Shown in pieces: positions 20,483 through 30,937 of a DNA stretch of 64,000 bases. Position 1 is the first letter of the stretch. The number at the start of each line of letters is the position of its first letter. The position numbers were made by a program, and so were the translations under genes. Origin of the DNA: Pseudomonas khavaziana (GTDB lineage Bacteria; Pseudomonadota; Gammaproteobacteria; Pseudomonadales; Pseudomonadaceae); NCBI RefSeq assembly GCF_019145205.1, contig NZ_JAHSTT010000001.1:913714-977713 (forward strand), written 5' to 3'. Under the pieces are notes generated by a model. The model did not search any database. It saw only the letters and a list, made by a program, of their open reading frames with translations, and was not told where the DNA came from.

Positions 20483-22693
20483 ATGATCGGTCGCCTGGTG
20501 GTGGTCGGCCTGGGGTTGATCGGTGGCTCCTTCGCCAAGGGCCTGCGCGAAAGCGGATTATGCGGCGAAGTGGTGGGGGTGGATCTGGACCCGCAGTCGC
20601 GAAAGTTGGCGGTGGAGCTGGGCGTGGTGGACCGCTGTGAGGCGGACCTGGCGATCGCTTGCCAAGGCGCGGATGTGATCCAGCTCGCGGTGCCGATCCT
20701 GGCCATGGAGAAGCTGCTGGCGGTGTTGGCTGGCCTGGATCTGGGGCAGGCAATCCTCACGGACGTCGGCAGTGCCAAAGGTAATGTGGTGCGGGCTGCG
20801 CAGCTGGCATTTGGCGAAATGCCGCCGCGCTTTGTGCCGGGCCATCCGATTGCCGGTTCCGAGCAGAGCGGGGTGGAAGCCTCCAATGCACAGTTGTTTC
20901 GTCGGCATAAGGTGATCCTCACGCCGCTTGCGCAAACCGATCCGGCGGCGCTGGCCGTCGTGGATCGTCTCTGGCGCGAGCTGGGGGCAGATGTGGAGCA
21001 CATGCAGGTTCAGCGCCACGATGAAGTGCTGGCGGCGACCAGCCATTTGCCCCATTTGCTGGCATTTGGCTTGGTGGACTCCCTGGCCAAGCGCAATGAA
21101 AACCTGGAGATTTTCCGCTATGCCGCCGGTGGCTTCCGCGATTTTACGCGGATTGCCGGCAGCGACCCGGTGATGTGGCACGACATCTTCCTTGCCAATC
21201 GCGAAGCGGTGTTGCGTACCCTGGACACCTTCCGCAGCGACCTCGACGCCCTGCGTGACGCGGTTGACGCGGGTGACGGCCATCAACTGTTGGGCGTGTT
21301 CACCCGTGCGCGGATGGCGCGTGAGCATTTCAGCAAGATCCTGGCACGCCGGGCTTATATGGAAACCGCAGTGAACGCCGATGAGCTGACTTTCATCGCC
21401 AGTCCGGGAGGCCGCTTGAGCGGGCGTATTCGGGTGCCGGGTGATAAGTCGATCTCTCATCGCTCGATCATGCTCGGTTCGTTGGCCGAGGGCGTGACAG
21501 AAGTCGAAGGTTTCCTTGAGGGCGAAGATGCCCTGGCGACTTTGCAGGCATTTCGCGACATGGGCGTGGTGATTGAAGGGCCGCACCATGGGCGCGTGAC
21601 TATCCATGGCGTCGGCCTGCATGGGTTGAAAGCTGCGCCGGGGCCGATCTACCTGGGTAATTCCGGTACGTCCATGCGTCTGCTGGCCGGTTTACTGGCG
21701 GCGCAGAGCTTCGATAGCGTGCTGACCGGCGATGCGTCGCTGTCCAAACGCCCGATGGATCGCGTGGCCAAGCCGCTGCGGGAAATGGGTGCAGTGATCG
21801 AGACCGGGCCGGAAGGCCGCCCGCCGCTGGCCATACGTGGCGGTCAAGTGCTCAAAGGTCTGACCTACGCATTGCCGATGGCCAGTGCGCAGGTTAAATC
21901 CTGCCTGTTGCTGGCTGGCCTGTATGCACAGGGTAAAACCGCGGTCACCGAGCCTGCGCCGACGCGTGATCATACCGAGCGTATGTTGCGTGGTTTTGGG
22001 TGCCCGGTGGCAGTGGAGGGCGCGACGGCGTCCGTGGAACCTGGCCGTAAGTTGGCCGCGACCCACATTGAAGTGCCTGGGGATATTTCGTCTGCGGCGT
22101 TTTTCCTGGTGGCGGCATCGATTGCCGAGGGCTCCGAGTTGCTGCTGGAGCATGTCGGTGTCAATCCGACCCGCACCGGGGTGATCGATATCCTGCGGCT
22201 GATGGGCGCAGATATCACCTTGGAAAACCCGCGTGAAGTAGGGGGCGAGCCGGTTGCTGACTTGCGTGTACGTGCCGCCAAGCTCAAAGGTATCGAGATT
22301 CCAGCGGCGCTGGTGCCGTTGGCAATCGATGAGTTTCCTGTGCTGTTTGTCGCCGCTGCCTGCGCCGAAGGTCGAACCGTACTACGCGGTGCCGAGGAGT
22401 TGCGCCTCAAGGAGTCCGACCGTATCCAGGTCATGGCCGATGGTCTGGTGGTCCTGGGTGTGACGTGTGAAGCCACGGCCGATGGGATTATCATTGACGG
22501 TGGCCCGGTGGGTGGGGGTGAAGTGCAGGCCCATGGTGACCACCGCGTGGCCATGGCGTTCAGCGTGGCTTCCCTGCGGGCCGCGGCGCCGATTCGTATC
22601 CGTGACTGCGCGAACGTTGCTACATCTTTTCCGAACTTTCTTACACTGTGTGCCCAAGTCGGCATCCGTGTTGCCCAAGAGGCTCAATTGTGA
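20483..22693 (+). CDS. aroA: Fused prephenate dehydrogenase / EPSP synthase (TyrA-AroA)
   Basis: The N-terminal domain (about 1-290) is a TyrA dehydrogenase with the NAD-binding GLGLIGGS and the [12 protein letters not shown] active-site segment. The C-terminal domain (about 300-736) is 5-enolpyruvylshikimate-3-phosphate synthase with [28 protein letters not shown] and LKESDR. One protein thus supplies a common-pathway step and the tyrosine branch. The ATG at 20483 lacks a ribosome site; a GTG at 20447, overlapping the end of hisC and preceded by AAGG at 9 bp, is an alternative start. It overlaps cmk by 4 bp. Confidence 0.93.
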   Translation: MIGRLVVVGLGLIGGSFAKGLRESGLCGEVVGVDLDPQSRKLAVELGVVDRCEADLAIACQGADVIQLAVPILAMEKLLAVLAGLDLGQAILTDVGSAKGNVVRAAQLAFGEMPPRFVPGHPIAGSEQSGVEASNAQLFRRHKVILTPLAQTDPAALAVVDRLWRELGADVEHMQVQRHDEVLAATSHLPHLLAFGLVDSLAKRNENLEIFRYAAGGFRDFTRIAGSDPVMWHDIFLANREAVLRTLDTFRSDLDALRDAVDAGDGHQLLGVFTRARMAREHFSKILARRAYMETAVNADELTFIASPGGRLSGRIRVPGDKSISHRSIMLGSLAEGVTEVEGFLEGEDALATLQAFRDMGVVIEGPHHGRVTIHGVGLHGLKAAPGPIYLGNSGTSMRLLAGLLAAQSFDSVLTGDASLSKRPMDRVAKPLREMGAVIETGPEGRPPLAIRGGQVLKGLTYALPMASAQVKSCLLLAGLYAQGKTAVTEPAPTRDHTERMLRGFGCPVAVEGATASVEPGRKLAATHIEVPGDISSAAFFLVAASIAEGSELLLEHVGVNPTRTGVIDILRLMGADITLENPREVGGEPVADLRVRAAKLKGIEIPAALVPLAIDEFPVLFVAAACAEGRTVLRGAEELRLKESDRIQVMADGLVVLGVTCEATADGIIIDGGPVGGGEVQAHGDHRVAMAFSVASLRAAAPIRIRDCANVATSFPNFLTLCAQVGIRVAQEAQL

Positions 22694-23379
22694 ATATCAA
22701 AGCACCGGTGATTACCATCGACGGGCCAAGCGGCTCGGGCAAGGGCACCATCGCCGGCATCCTGGCCAAGCGCCTGGGCTGGTGCTTGCTCGATTCCGGC
22801 GCGCTGTACCGCCTGCTGGCGTTCGCGGCGCGCAACCATGGCGTCGACCTGACCAACGAAGAATCCCTCAAGCTGCTGGCCGCGCATCTGGATGTGCAGT
22901 TCGTCGGCGCGACGGAAGGTCATCCCCAGCGCATTATCCTCGAAGGCGATGATGTGACCGATGACCTGCGTAACGAGCAAGTCGGCTCCTGGGCGTCCCA
23001 GGTTGCCGCACTGCCGGCCGTGCGCGATGCCCTGCTGCAGCGTCAGCGGGCGTTCCAGGAGCCGCCGGGCCTGGTGGCCGATGGCCGCGACATGGGCACC
23101 GTGGTGTTTCCGGACGCGCCGCTGAAGATTTTCCTGACCGCCAGCGCCGAGGAGCGGGCGCGCCGCCGCTACTTGCAGTTGAAGGGCAAAGTCGATGGTG
23201 TTAGTCTGTCGAGTCTGCTAGATGAGATCCGTGCACGCGATGAGCGTGATACCCAGCGCGCAGTAGCCCCGCTAAAGCCGGCGGCTGACGCGATACAGCT
23301 GGATTCCACGGAGTTGTCCATCGAGCAGGTGCTGGAACGCATCATGAGCGAGATCGCCATTCGCGATATCGCCGGGTGA
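22690..23379 (+). CDS. cmk: Cytidylate kinase
   Basis: This 229-residue CMP/dCMP kinase has P-loop [10 protein letters not shown] at about 10-19, then [11 protein letters not shown] and [13 protein letters not shown]. The GTG start overlaps the tyrA-aroA stop (GTGA). Confidence 0.95.
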   Translation: MNIKAPVITIDGPSGSGKGTIAGILAKRLGWCLLDSGALYRLLAFAARNHGVDLTNEESLKLLAAHLDVQFVGATEGHPQRIILEGDDVTDDLRNEQVGSWASQVAALPAVRDALLQRQRAFQEPPGLVADGRDMGTVVFPDAPLKIFLTASAEERARRRYLQLKGKVDGVSLSSLLDEIRARDERDTQRAVAPLKPAADAIQLDSTELSIEQVLERIMSEIAIRDIAG

Positions 23380-23381
23380 CC

Positions 23382-23424
23382 AAGAAGGCTGCAGGGGACC
23401 AGTCATAGTCCTGCGGTGCTTCTT
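23382..23424 (+). other. Imperfect inverted repeat between cmk and rpsA
   Basis: AAGAAG...GCAGGGGAC pairs imperfectly with GTCCTGCGGTGCTTCTT, starting 2 bp after the cmk stop. It is followed by CTAATT rather than a clean T-run. It may weaken read-through into rpsA or form part of the rpsA leader. Confidence 0.35.
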
Positions 23425-23498
23425 CTAATTGAAACTGACCCATACCGTCTGGGGTGTGGAGATGGGCGTATTCTTCGCCCTTATCAACAGGAATTAAA

Positions 23499-25184
23499 AT
23501 GAGCGAAAGCTTTGCGGAACTCTTTGAAGAAAGCCTAAAAACCCTGAACCTTCAGGCAGGCTCCATCATCACCGGTGTTATCGTTGATATCGATTACCAA
23601 GCTCGCTGGGTAACCGTTCACGCTGGTCTGAAGTCTGAAGCTCTGATCCCGCTGGAACAGTTCTACAACGATGCTGGTGATCTGACAATCAATGTCGGTG
23701 ACGAAGTTCACGTTGCTCTGGACTCGGTTGAAGACGGTTTCGGTGAAACCAAGCTGTCCCGTGAAAAAGCCAAGCGCGCTGAATGCTGGATTGTTCTCGA
23801 AGCAGCCTTCGCAGCTGAAGAAGTGGTCAAGGGCGTTATCAACGGTAAGGTTAAGGGCGGCTTCACTGTCGACGTTAACGGCATCCGTGCGTTCCTGCCA
23901 GGTTCTTTGGTCGACGTTCGTCCAGTGCGCGACACCACGCACCTGGAAGGCAAGGAACTCGAATTCAAGGTCATCAAGCTCGACCAGAAGCGCAACAACG
24001 TTGTCGTTTCCCGTCGCAGCGTCCTGGAAGCAGAGAACTCCGCCGAGCGTGAAGCTCTGCTGGAATCCCTGCAGGAAGGCCAACAAGTCAAAGGTATCGT
24101 CAAGAACCTCACCGATTACGGCGCATTCGTCGATCTGGGTGGCGTCGATGGCCTGCTGCACATTACCGATATGGCTTGGAAGCGTATCAAGCATCCTTCC
24201 GAAATCGTCAACGTTGGCGACGAGATCGATGTCAAGGTTCTGAAGTACGATCGTGAGCGTAACCGCGTTTCCCTGGGCTTGAAGCAGCTGGGCGAAGATC
24301 CATGGGTTGCTATCAAGGCTCGTTACCCAGAAAGCACTCGCGTAACCGCGCGTGTTACCAACCTGACCGACTACGGCTGCTTCGCAGAGCTGGAAGAAGG
24401 CGTGGAAGGCCTGGTACACGTTTCCGAAATGGACTGGACCAACAAGAACATCCACCCTTCGAAAGTCGTACAAGTCGGCGACGAAGTGGAAGTTATGGTT
24501 CTGGACATCGACGAAGAGCGTCGTCGTATCTCCCTGGGCATCAAGCAGTGCAAATCTAACCCATGGGAAGATTTCTCTGGCCAGTTCAACAAGGGCGATA
24601 AAATCTCCGGCACCATCAAGTCGATCACCGATTTCGGTATCTTCATTGGTCTGGACGGCGGCATCGACGGCCTGGTTCACCTGTCCGACATCTCCTGGAA
24701 CGAAGTTGGCGAAGAAGCTGTTCGTCGTTTCAAGAAGGGCGACGAACTGGACACCGTTATCCTGTCGGTTGACCCAGAGCGCGAGCGTATCTCCCTGGGT
24801 ATCAAGCAGCTGGAAAGCGATCCGTTCTCCGAGTACGTTCAAGAGAACGACAAAGGCGCAATCGTTAAGGGCACTGTGAAAGAAGTTGACGCTAAAGGCG
24901 CCATCATCACTCTGGCCGACGATATCGAAGCGACTCTGAAAGCCTCCGAAATCAGCCGTGACCGCGTTGAAGACGCGCGCAACGTTCTGAAAGAAGGCCA
25001 GGAAGTAGAAGCCAAGATCATCAGCGTTGACCGCAAGAGCCGCGTAATCCAACTCTCCATCAAGTCGAAAGACGAAGTTGAAGAGAAAGAAGCCATCCAG
25101 AGCCTGAAAGCCGCTCCGGAAGCTGAAAAAGGCGAGACCACCATGGCCTCCCTGCTGCGCGAAGCAATGGCTAAGCAGAACTAA
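23499..25184 (+). CDS. rpsA: 30S ribosomal protein S1
   Basis: This 561-residue protein binds mRNA on the 30S subunit. Six S1 (OB-fold) repeats are visible, with recurring [24 protein letters not shown] blocks. The start [12 protein letters not shown] is standard and is preceded by AGGA. The codon choice (CGT, GTT, GAA, AAC) is that of a highly expressed gene, different from its neighbours. Confidence 0.98.
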   Translation: MSESFAELFEESLKTLNLQAGSIITGVIVDIDYQARWVTVHAGLKSEALIPLEQFYNDAGDLTINVGDEVHVALDSVEDGFGETKLSREKAKRAECWIVLEAAFAAEEVVKGVINGKVKGGFTVDVNGIRAFLPGSLVDVRPVRDTTHLEGKELEFKVIKLDQKRNNVVVSRRSVLEAENSAEREALLESLQEGQQVKGIVKNLTDYGAFVDLGGVDGLLHITDMAWKRIKHPSEIVNVGDEIDVKVLKYDRERNRVSLGLKQLGEDPWVAIKARYPESTRVTARVTNLTDYGCFAELEEGVEGLVHVSEMDWTNKNIHPSKVVQVGDEVEVMVLDIDEERRRISLGIKQCKSNPWEDFSGQFNKGDKISGTIKSITDFGIFIGLDGGIDGLVHLSDISWNEVGEEAVRRFKKGDELDTVILSVDPERERISLGIKQLESDPFSEYVQENDKGAIVKGTVKEVDAKGAIITLADDIEATLKASEISRDRVEDARNVLKEGQEVEAKIISVDRKSRVIQLSIKSKDEVEEKEAIQSLKAAPEAEKGETTMASLLREAMAKQN

Positions 25185-25201
25185 GTTCTGTAAAGCTATA
25201 G

Positions 25202-25230
25202 AAAAAGGGCGACTTCGGTCGCCCTTTTTT
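25202..25230 (+). terminator. Rho-independent terminator of rpsA
   Basis: The stem AAAAAGGGCGAC / GTCGCCCTTTTTT has a TTCG tetraloop and lies 18 bp after the stop codon. Confidence 0.93.
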
Positions 25231-25342
25231 GTGCCTGAAATTTGATGAATCAACAACATAGAACCAAGGCGTTCAGCTCAATGTCAGAACTGACTATAGT
25301 CTTCACGAAGGCTATTCGTTTTGCTGACCTATAAGGGCTTGA

Positions 25343-25627
25343 ATGAACAGGATTATTGTAATAGTTGCGTTGATGGTGCTTGCAGGCTGTTCCTCCACCA
25401 GTGCCAAGACCTACGCCAAGCGCGGCGCCAGCGGTATCGAAATCGACTGCTCTGGCCTGGGTAATAAGTGGGAGAAGTGCGAGAAGCGTGCTGCCCGTGA
25501 GTGCAAGATGCAGGGCTACAAGGTTGTCACACGCTCCAGTGATGCCAAGGACGAAGAGGGTGACTACTTGTTCGGTTGGAACCCTGCAGGTGCCGTAACT
25601 CGAACCATGTTGGTAATCTGTAAATGA
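25343..25627 (+). CDS. Small lipoprotein
   Basis: This 94-residue precursor has a lipobox (VLAGC, cysteine at about 16). The mature part carries four more cysteines (DCSGLGNKWEKCEKRAAREC and a final VICK), suggesting disulphides. It is probably an envelope lipoprotein; serine after the lipid cysteine favours outer-membrane sorting. The function is unknown. Confidence 0.75.
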   Translation: MNRIIVIVALMVLAGCSSTSAKTYAKRGASGIEIDCSGLGNKWEKCEKRAARECKMQGYKVVTRSSDAKDEEGDYLFGWNPAGAVTRTMLVICK

Positions 25628-25758
25628 GGGCAGATGCTTACGCGATGGGCATTCATTCTGCCTGTAGATTAGTTGACACATGGGCTGTTCAAATTCATCA
25701 AGTCATGCTAAAACCTTCGAAGCGCTTTTCCTAGCTGCTTGAAAAAGAAGGGAAAAAT

Positions 25759-26055
25759 ATGACGAAGTCGGAGTTGATCGAACGAATTGTCACCCATCAA
25801 GGGCTGCTCTCATCCAAGGATGTGGAGCTGGCTATCAAGACCATGCTTGAGCAAATGTCCCAATGCCTGGCCACCGGAGATCGTATCGAGATCCGCGGCT
25901 TCGGCAGCTTCTCACTGCACTACCGTGCACCGCGCGTAGGCCGTAACCCAAAAACCGGCCAATCCGTCAGCCTCGACGGCAAATTCGTACCCCACTTCAA
26001 ACCGGGCAAGGAATTGCGTGATCGGGTGAACGAAGAAGAGGAAGAAGGCGTCTGA
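25759..26055 (+). CDS. ihfB: Integration host factor beta subunit
   Basis: This 98-residue DNA-bending protein of the HU/IHF family has [25 protein letters not shown], the signature arm with the intercalating proline. It starts [10 protein letters not shown] with a GAAGGGA site upstream. A consensus -35 TTGACA is at 25673-25678, but no strong -10 is seen. In Pseudomonas this gene (himD) marks the left border of the O-antigen locus, as here. Confidence 0.96.
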   Translation: MTKSELIERIVTHQGLLSSKDVELAIKTMLEQMSQCLATGDRIEIRGFGSFSLHYRAPRVGRNPKTGQSVSLDGKFVPHFKPGKELRDRVNEEEEEGV

Positions 26056-26079
26056 GTGTTTTTGGGGTAGGAGAAGGTT

Positions 26080-26310
26080 ATGCGTGGGGTTAAGCGCTTT
26101 GTTGCGGTATTGATTGCAGTGCTTGCGGCGCTGGTGGTCTTGGCGTTTGTGTTGGAGAACCAGCAGGGTGTGGCGCTGTCGTTCCTGGGTTGGAGTACTG
26201 CGCAGATGCCGGTGGCGGTGTTTGTGGTGGTGGCTTTGATTGTGGGGATGTTGATTGGGCCGGTGTTGGGGGTGGTTGTTCGGAGGCGTCGGGGTAAAGC
26301 GGTTGCTTAG
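26080..26310 (+). CDS. LapA-domain (DUF1049) membrane protein
   Basis: This 76-residue protein has two transmembrane helices (about 6-24 and 42-62) and a basic C-terminus RRRRGKAVA. It matches the LapA/YciS family linked to lipopolysaccharide assembly. It starts 24 bp after ihfB. It is not the large adhesin that bears the same name in P. fluorescens. Confidence 0.8.
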   Translation: MRGVKRFVAVLIAVLAALVVLAFVLENQQGVALSFLGWSTAQMPVAVFVVVALIVGMLIGPVLGVVVRRRRGKAVA

Positions 26311-26454
26311 GGTATGCTCTCTGGGTCAGGTGTGATGAGGGGGCGGCGGCGCTGGTGACCGTTTGTCAGAAACCTTGTCATGCAGAGCGCTTCAAACTGC
26401 CTGGCTACCTATCCCCGTTGGTTCCGACAGTTCTCCTAGAAAAGTCAGAATCGT

Positions 26455-26482
26455 CCGACATACATGTCAAGACTTGTAATAT
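26455..26482 (+). promoter_or_regulatory. Candidate promoter before wzz
   Basis: CCGACA and TAATAT are spaced by 16 bp, 165 bp ahead of wzz. The 336-bp gap 26311-26646 holds no convincing gene and no clear JUMPStart/ops element. Base composition turns AT-rich within it. Confidence 0.3.
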
Positions 26483-26646
26483 ACCAAAGAGATGGCAGAA
26501 TGGAATCTGTTCTCGATAACAGGCATTTTGTGCGCTCAAAATTTGGCAGAGACGCTGGGTTTTGGCGGTCAACCAATTAGAATAAAAAAACGCAATTTTG
26601 TCTGCATAACGAGCCCGCAGTTTCTCTTTGAAGGCAGGTTTTTGTT

Positions 26647-28011
26647 GTGAGTAGTAGTCTCCGCGTTCCCCCATTAAGATCCTCCGACGAAATAGATTTA
26701 ATAACTCTATTAAAAAACGTCTTCCTTCAAAAAAAGCTCGTGTTCTTAGTGACCTTAGCTGTCACATTGATTGCAGTGTGCTATGCGTTTCTGGTAACGC
26801 CACAATACAAGATCAATGCGGTGTTGCGCCCTGCGGCCATCAACGAGTTGGATGCACTGAATCGCTCTGAGATTTACCAGTTGCCACCAGCGGACGCATT
26901 AATCAAGGTTGGTGAGGCACTCGAATCCTACGATACTCGCTTAGCTTTCTTCAAAGCCAATCAGAGGCTATTCGCAAGGTTCGTTCGCCCAGGAGAAACG
27001 CTGGAGCAGAGTTTTGAAGCATTCAACCGCAACTCTATTCAATTAACGTTGCCTGATCCAAATAAAAAAGACGCTCTGAGTGATTATATAAAGCTTGAAA
27101 TGACTTATCCCAAGGGTATTGATGGCGTAGCGATTCTGAATGGTTTAGTGGATTACGCTATTGGGACTGAGCGTGAGCAGATCAGTGCGGACGTTAATGT
27201 AATCGTTCAAAATCGGTTAAGGGAACTCCAGGGAAAATTCGATTCAGCCCGATCGAATTACAATGTTGAGAAAGAGGCCAAAATAGCCCGGTTTCGTGAA
27301 GCTGATTCATTGAAGCGTGCCCAGTTGCAGGACGAGTTGAAAGCCTTGCGGGCTCAATTGAAAGCGTTACGCAGCGATCGTATCTTTCAACTGAATGAAG
27401 CTATCGGAATTGCTAAAACTTTGGGTATTCAAAAACCGGCAACGCCTTCATCGTTCGGTGAATCTGATAAGGCGGGCGCTGGCAGCGTAATTCGTACCGA
27501 AGTAAATAATCAGCAAATCCCACTTTATTTTATGGGGGTTGAGGCGCTTAAAGCTGAGATCACCGCATTGGAGCAGCGTAGATCGGATGATTTCACCGAT
27601 CCTCGCGTGGCCCAGATCGCAAAGGAGCTTCAGTTGCTAGCGACCAATCGCGAAATTGAAGTGCTGAACGCGCGTAAAAATGAGGATGTTTTTCTCGCTG
27701 GTGTCGAGTCCTTACGTGCGGAGATGACTCGTTTGAGTAACTTGAGTACCGATATGTCGACCCTCAAGCTAGTCACTATCGATCAACAGGCCCTTGAGCC
27801 GGTAGCGCCCTCTAAGCCTAACCGTATATTGATAATGGCGCTTGGTTTGTTTGGCGGCGCTGTCTTAGCATTTTTTATTGCGCTTACTAGGATTATGGTC
27901 GTTACCGACAGCGCCCGCATAGTCGATGAAGATATAACCTCAAGCAGTCGTGTGCGCGGCGATGTTAAATCGACCAGTAGTGTTAAACCCAACTTATCCC
28001 AAATTAGTTGA
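26647..28011 (+). CDS. wzz: Wzz-type O-antigen chain-length regulator
   Basis: This 454-residue polysaccharide co-polymerase has an N-terminal helix (about 33-53, LVFLVTLAVTLIAVCYAFLV), a long periplasmic coiled-coil region rich in A, E, R and L (about 190-380), and a C-terminal helix (about 400-420, preceded by APSKPNR). It sets the modal length of O-antigen chains. The length fits the larger Wzz2/FepE-like type. GTG start, with AAGG upstream. It is the first gene of the AT-rich O-antigen island. Confidence 0.85.
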   Translation: MSSSLRVPPLRSSDEIDLITLLKNVFLQKKLVFLVTLAVTLIAVCYAFLVTPQYKINAVLRPAAINELDALNRSEIYQLPPADALIKVGEALESYDTRLAFFKANQRLFARFVRPGETLEQSFEAFNRNSIQLTLPDPNKKDALSDYIKLEMTYPKGIDGVAILNGLVDYAIGTEREQISADVNVIVQNRLRELQGKFDSARSNYNVEKEAKIARFREADSLKRAQLQDELKALRAQLKALRSDRIFQLNEAIGIAKTLGIQKPATPSSFGESDKAGAGSVIRTEVNNQQIPLYFMGVEALKAEITALEQRRSDDFTDPRVAQIAKELQLLATNREIEVLNARKNEDVFLAGVESLRAEMTRLSNLSTDMSTLKLVTIDQQALEPVAPSKPNRILIMALGLFGGAVLAFFIALTRIMVVTDSARIVDEDITSSSRVRGDVKSTSSVKPNLSQIS

Positions 28012-28622
28012 GCGCTATGGAGTGATTGAGGTTTAATGGGCTCCCCCTTTTCAGAGCGTCACTATGGTGCGTCTTCGCTTTAAGGCCCGGGGAGGGGCAG
28101 TTTTGAAAAGCGTTTCCGGGTTGGATGTTTTGATCTTGAATTGGTTGTTGCCGCAAAAAAGGGTAGGTCAACTGAGAATTTTTTGTAGGAAATGACAGGT
28201 CGGGGTCTGTGCTGAGATCGCTTAGGATACATAGCTTGGCGTCCAAGTCCGCACTGGATTGTGACGGCCGTAACGTAGTTACGAATCAGATTGTCGCTCT
28301 CAAGTGCTCGGATCCTATATGTCGGCGTGTTCCTGTTGCTGTCAGCCGGGCGCTGATAGATCCATTGGTAGCTGTGGTTTATCAGCTTTACACCGTGGGC
28401 TCTAGATACGTGCCCCCAGCTGATGATCAATTTCAGCAAATTTATGGCGCTGCTGATTCTTCTAGAACAGGTTGTAAACCTAATTTCAAGGTACGGTTCC
28501 CCTCACCTACCCTCGACCATTGAATTCTTGGCCCAATACCGAGAAACTGCGTCAGAGTTTTTGCATTCACCTGGCAGAATGGCGCGGTGGTGTAATTCCT
28601 ATGCTAAAGGAAGTTTTAGAGA
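28012..28622. other. 611-bp gap between wzz and rmlA
   Basis: Only short frames without recognisable products are present on either strand. The stretch separates wzz from the rest of the O-antigen operon, so it may carry a second promoter or be the remains of a lost gene. No -35/-10 pair or hairpin stood out. Confidence 0.4.
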
Positions 28623-29516
28623 ATGACGGTTATTAAACGCAAAGGCATTATTCTGGCAGGCGGTTCTGGTACGCGCTTGTACCCGTTGACATTGGGCGTG
28701 TCCAAGCAGCTGCTGCCCATCTTTGACAAACCGATGATTTTTTATCCGCTATCCGTGCTCATGCTAGCCGGTATGCGCGAGATCCTGATCATTTCTACGC
28801 CAGAAGACCTGCCATGCTTCAAAAAATTGCTGGGCGATGGCAGCCAATACGGCATCGAACTCACCTACGCAGAACAGCCAAGCCCCGACGGATTAGCGCA
28901 AGCCTTCATCATAGGCGAAGAGTTTATTGCTGATGATCCTTGCTGCCTGATTTTGGGTGACAATATTTTTTATGGCCAGCATTTCTCGGACAACCTTAGC
29001 TCTGCGATGTCTCAAAACTCTGGCGCAACCGTATTCGGATATCATGTTTCGGACCCGGAGCGTTTTGGTGTGGTTGAATTTGATCACGACGGCCGTGCGC
29101 TTAGCATTGAAGAGAAGCCAGCAGTTCCGAAGTCAAATTACGCAGTTACAGGTTTGTACTTCTACGATAATCGTGTTGTAGATATTGCAAAAAACATTAA
29201 GCCTTCACCGCGTGGTGAGCTTGAAATTACGGATGTTAACAAGGCCTATTTGGACGACAAATCATTAACTGTAGAGATGCTAGGTCGAGGCTTTGCCTGG
29301 CTGGATACAGGCACTCACGAGTCGTTGCTTGAAGCAAGCCACTTTGTTCATACCATTGAACATCGTCAGGGACTCAAAGTCGCTTGCCTCGAAGAAATAG
29401 CTTTCAACAACAGTTGGATCTCACCAAAGCAACTAAGCATGCAAGCAGAGAAGCTTAAGAAAACAGGTTACGGACAATACCTGCAGAAACTTCTTAAAGA
29501 GGCTTCTGAAAAATGA
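28623..29516 (+). CDS. rfbA: Glucose-1-phosphate thymidylyltransferase
   Basis: This 297-residue RmlA makes dTDP-glucose from glucose-1-phosphate and dTTP. It has the nucleotide-binding [11 protein letters not shown], then [25 protein letters not shown] and [12 protein letters not shown]. It is the first step for the dTDP-sugars of this cluster. It overlaps the next gene by 4 bp. Confidence 0.95.
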   Translation: MTVIKRKGIILAGGSGTRLYPLTLGVSKQLLPIFDKPMIFYPLSVLMLAGMREILIISTPEDLPCFKKLLGDGSQYGIELTYAEQPSPDGLAQAFIIGEEFIADDPCCLILGDNIFYGQHFSDNLSSAMSQNSGATVFGYHVSDPERFGVVEFDHDGRALSIEEKPAVPKSNYAVTGLYFYDNRVVDIAKNIKPSPRGELEITDVNKAYLDDKSLTVEMLGRGFAWLDTGTHESLLEASHFVHTIEHRQGLKVACLEEIAFNNSWISPKQLSMQAEKLKKTGYGQYLQKLLKEASEK

Positions 29517-30079
29517 AATTGATTCAAACATACATTCCAGATGTTGTGATAATTGAACCTGCTGTTTACACGGATGCGCGTGGCTGGTTCATGGAAAGTT
29601 TTAATCAAGCGAAGTTTCAGGTGGCGCTGAAGGAGCTGGGGCTACCCGTTCCGAGTGCATTTATTCAAGACAATCATTCTTACTCCTCGAAAGGGGTATT
29701 ACGTGGACTGCATTTTCAGCGTGCACCTCACGCCCAAGGAAAATTAGTCCGGGTTGTAAGAGGTTCTGTATTCGATGTTGCAGTCGATATCCGCCCCTCT
29801 TCTCCTACCTATCTCCAATGGGTCGGCGCGGAGCTAAGCGGCGATAACAACCGTATGATGTGGATTCCGGAGGGCTTTGCTCACGGCTTTGTTGCGTTGG
29901 AAGATCATACGCACTTTTTGTACAAAACTACTGGTTACTATGATAAGGAGTCCGAAGGTGCGCTCCATTGGAACGACCCTAAACTATCCATCAAGTGGCC
30001 TGGGTCTATTAATTATAATGTCAGCGATAAAGATGATGAGGCCCCCGGGGTCGAGAGCTTATCGGTGATTGTAAAATGA
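29513..30079 (+). CDS. rfbC: dTDP-4-dehydrorhamnose 3,5-epimerase
   Basis: This 188-residue cupin-fold RmlC has the active-site blocks [18 protein letters not shown] and [15 protein letters not shown], and KTTGYY. It would produce dTDP-4-keto-L-rhamnose, but the next enzyme (RmlD) and the preceding one (RmlB) are not in the cluster. They must be encoded elsewhere or the product is used otherwise. Overlaps of 4 bp on both sides indicate coupling. Confidence 0.92.
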   Translation: MKLIQTYIPDVVIIEPAVYTDARGWFMESFNQAKFQVALKELGLPVPSAFIQDNHSYSSKGVLRGLHFQRAPHAQGKLVRVVRGSVFDVAVDIRPSSPTYLQWVGAELSGDNNRMMWIPEGFAHGFVALEDHTHFLYKTTGYYDKESEGALHWNDPKLSIKWPGSINYNVSDKDDEAPGVESLSVIVK

Positions 30080-30480
30080 GTTTAATTAAACTTTTGGATA
30101 TCAAGAAGTTAGGTGATCATCGCGGTCACCTCGTTGTTCTTGAGAATAACAAAAGTATTCCGTTCGCTATAAAGCGCGTCTATTACCTCACTGGCACGCA
30201 AGCGGGGGTACCTCGTGGGTTTCACGCTCACAAAGAGCTCACACAAGCTGCCGTTTGTGTTTCAGGGCGTTGCCTCATGAAAATGGATGACGGAAGACAC
30301 AAAGATGAAATTTGGTTGGATTCGTCTGATAAAGCTATCGTCATTGATAAAATGATTTGGCACGAAATGCATGAGTTCAGTGCAGATTGTGTACTGTTAG
30401 TGCTAGCCGATGATTATTATGATGAAGAAGACTATATTCGAAATTATGATGCGTTTTTGGAGTTGGTAAAACATGCCTAA
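30076..30480 (+). CDS. fdtA: dTDP-4-keto-6-deoxyglucose 3,4-ketoisomerase (FdtA/QdtA)
   Basis: This 134-residue small cupin has the family motifs RGFHAHKEL and WHEMHEFS and the end [18 protein letters not shown]. It shifts the keto group from C4 to C3 of dTDP-4-keto-6-deoxyglucose. The N-terminal GDHRGHL places Arg-Gly where FdtA has Arg-Gly and QdtA has Tyr-Arg, as I recall, so the galacto (Fuc3N) product is favoured. It overlaps the acetyltransferase gene by 8 bp. Confidence 0.85.
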   Translation: MSLIKLLDIKKLGDHRGHLVVLENNKSIPFAIKRVYYLTGTQAGVPRGFHAHKELTQAAVCVSGRCLMKMDDGRHKDEIWLDSSDKAIVIDKMIWHEMHEFSADCVLLVLADDYYDEEDYIRNYDAFLELVKHA

Positions 30481-30937
30481 AATTCATCCGCTTGCTGATG
30501 TAAAAAGCACAAACATTGGAAAAGACACCCGGGTGTGGCAGTATTCGGTGATTTTTGAGGGAGCGGTCATTGGCGAAAATTGCAACGTTTGCGCTCATAC
30601 ACTAATAGAAAACGGCGTCTCGGTAGGCAATAATGTAACGATTAAGTCGGGTGTATTTCTCTGGGAAGGGACAGTGGTTGCTGATGACGTTTTCATCGGA
30701 CCGAATGCTACATTTACTAACGACGCTAAGCCTCGATCCAAAGTTTATCCAAAGAGTTTTTCTGGCATTACTATCAAACGAGGCGCCAGCATTGGTGCCA
30801 ACGCGACTATCTTGCCGGGAGTAGTTGTGGGAGAGGATGCGATGATAGGCGCCGGTGCTGTAGTGGTTTCTGATATTCCAGATGGTGCAGTCGTTGTGGG
30901 TAACCCAGCTAAAATTATTAGGTATTTGACAAAATGA
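30473..30937 (+). CDS. fdtC: Hexapeptide-repeat sugar N-acetyltransferase (FdtC/QdtC)
   Basis: This 154-residue left-handed beta-helix acetyltransferase has repeats such as [19 protein letters not shown] and [25 protein letters not shown]. It very likely acetylates the 3-amino group of the dTDP-3-amino-3,6-dideoxyhexose made by its neighbours. It overlaps both flanking genes. Confidence 0.85.
   Translation: MPKIHPLADVKSTNIGKDTRVWQYSVIFEGAVIGENCNVCAHTLIENGVSVGNNVTIKSGVFLWEGTVVADDVFIGPNATFTNDAKPRSKVYPKSFSGITIKRGASIGANATILPGVVVGEDAMIGAGAVVVSDIPDGAVVVGNPAKIIRYLTK

Noticed and set aside
23535..25259. A 574-codon open frame antisense to rpsA
   Set aside because: Caused by the biased codon use of rpsA; no recognisable protein features.
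26311..26646. JUMPStart/ops element for the O-antigen operon
   Set aside because: GGCGGCGGCG and similar strings are present, but no convincing match to GGCGGTAGCGT in a JUMPStart context was found here or in 28012-28622.
26405..26674. An 89-codon leftward frame before wzz
   Set aside because: It overlaps the wzz start, has no known motif or good ribosome site, and lies in the wzz promoter region.
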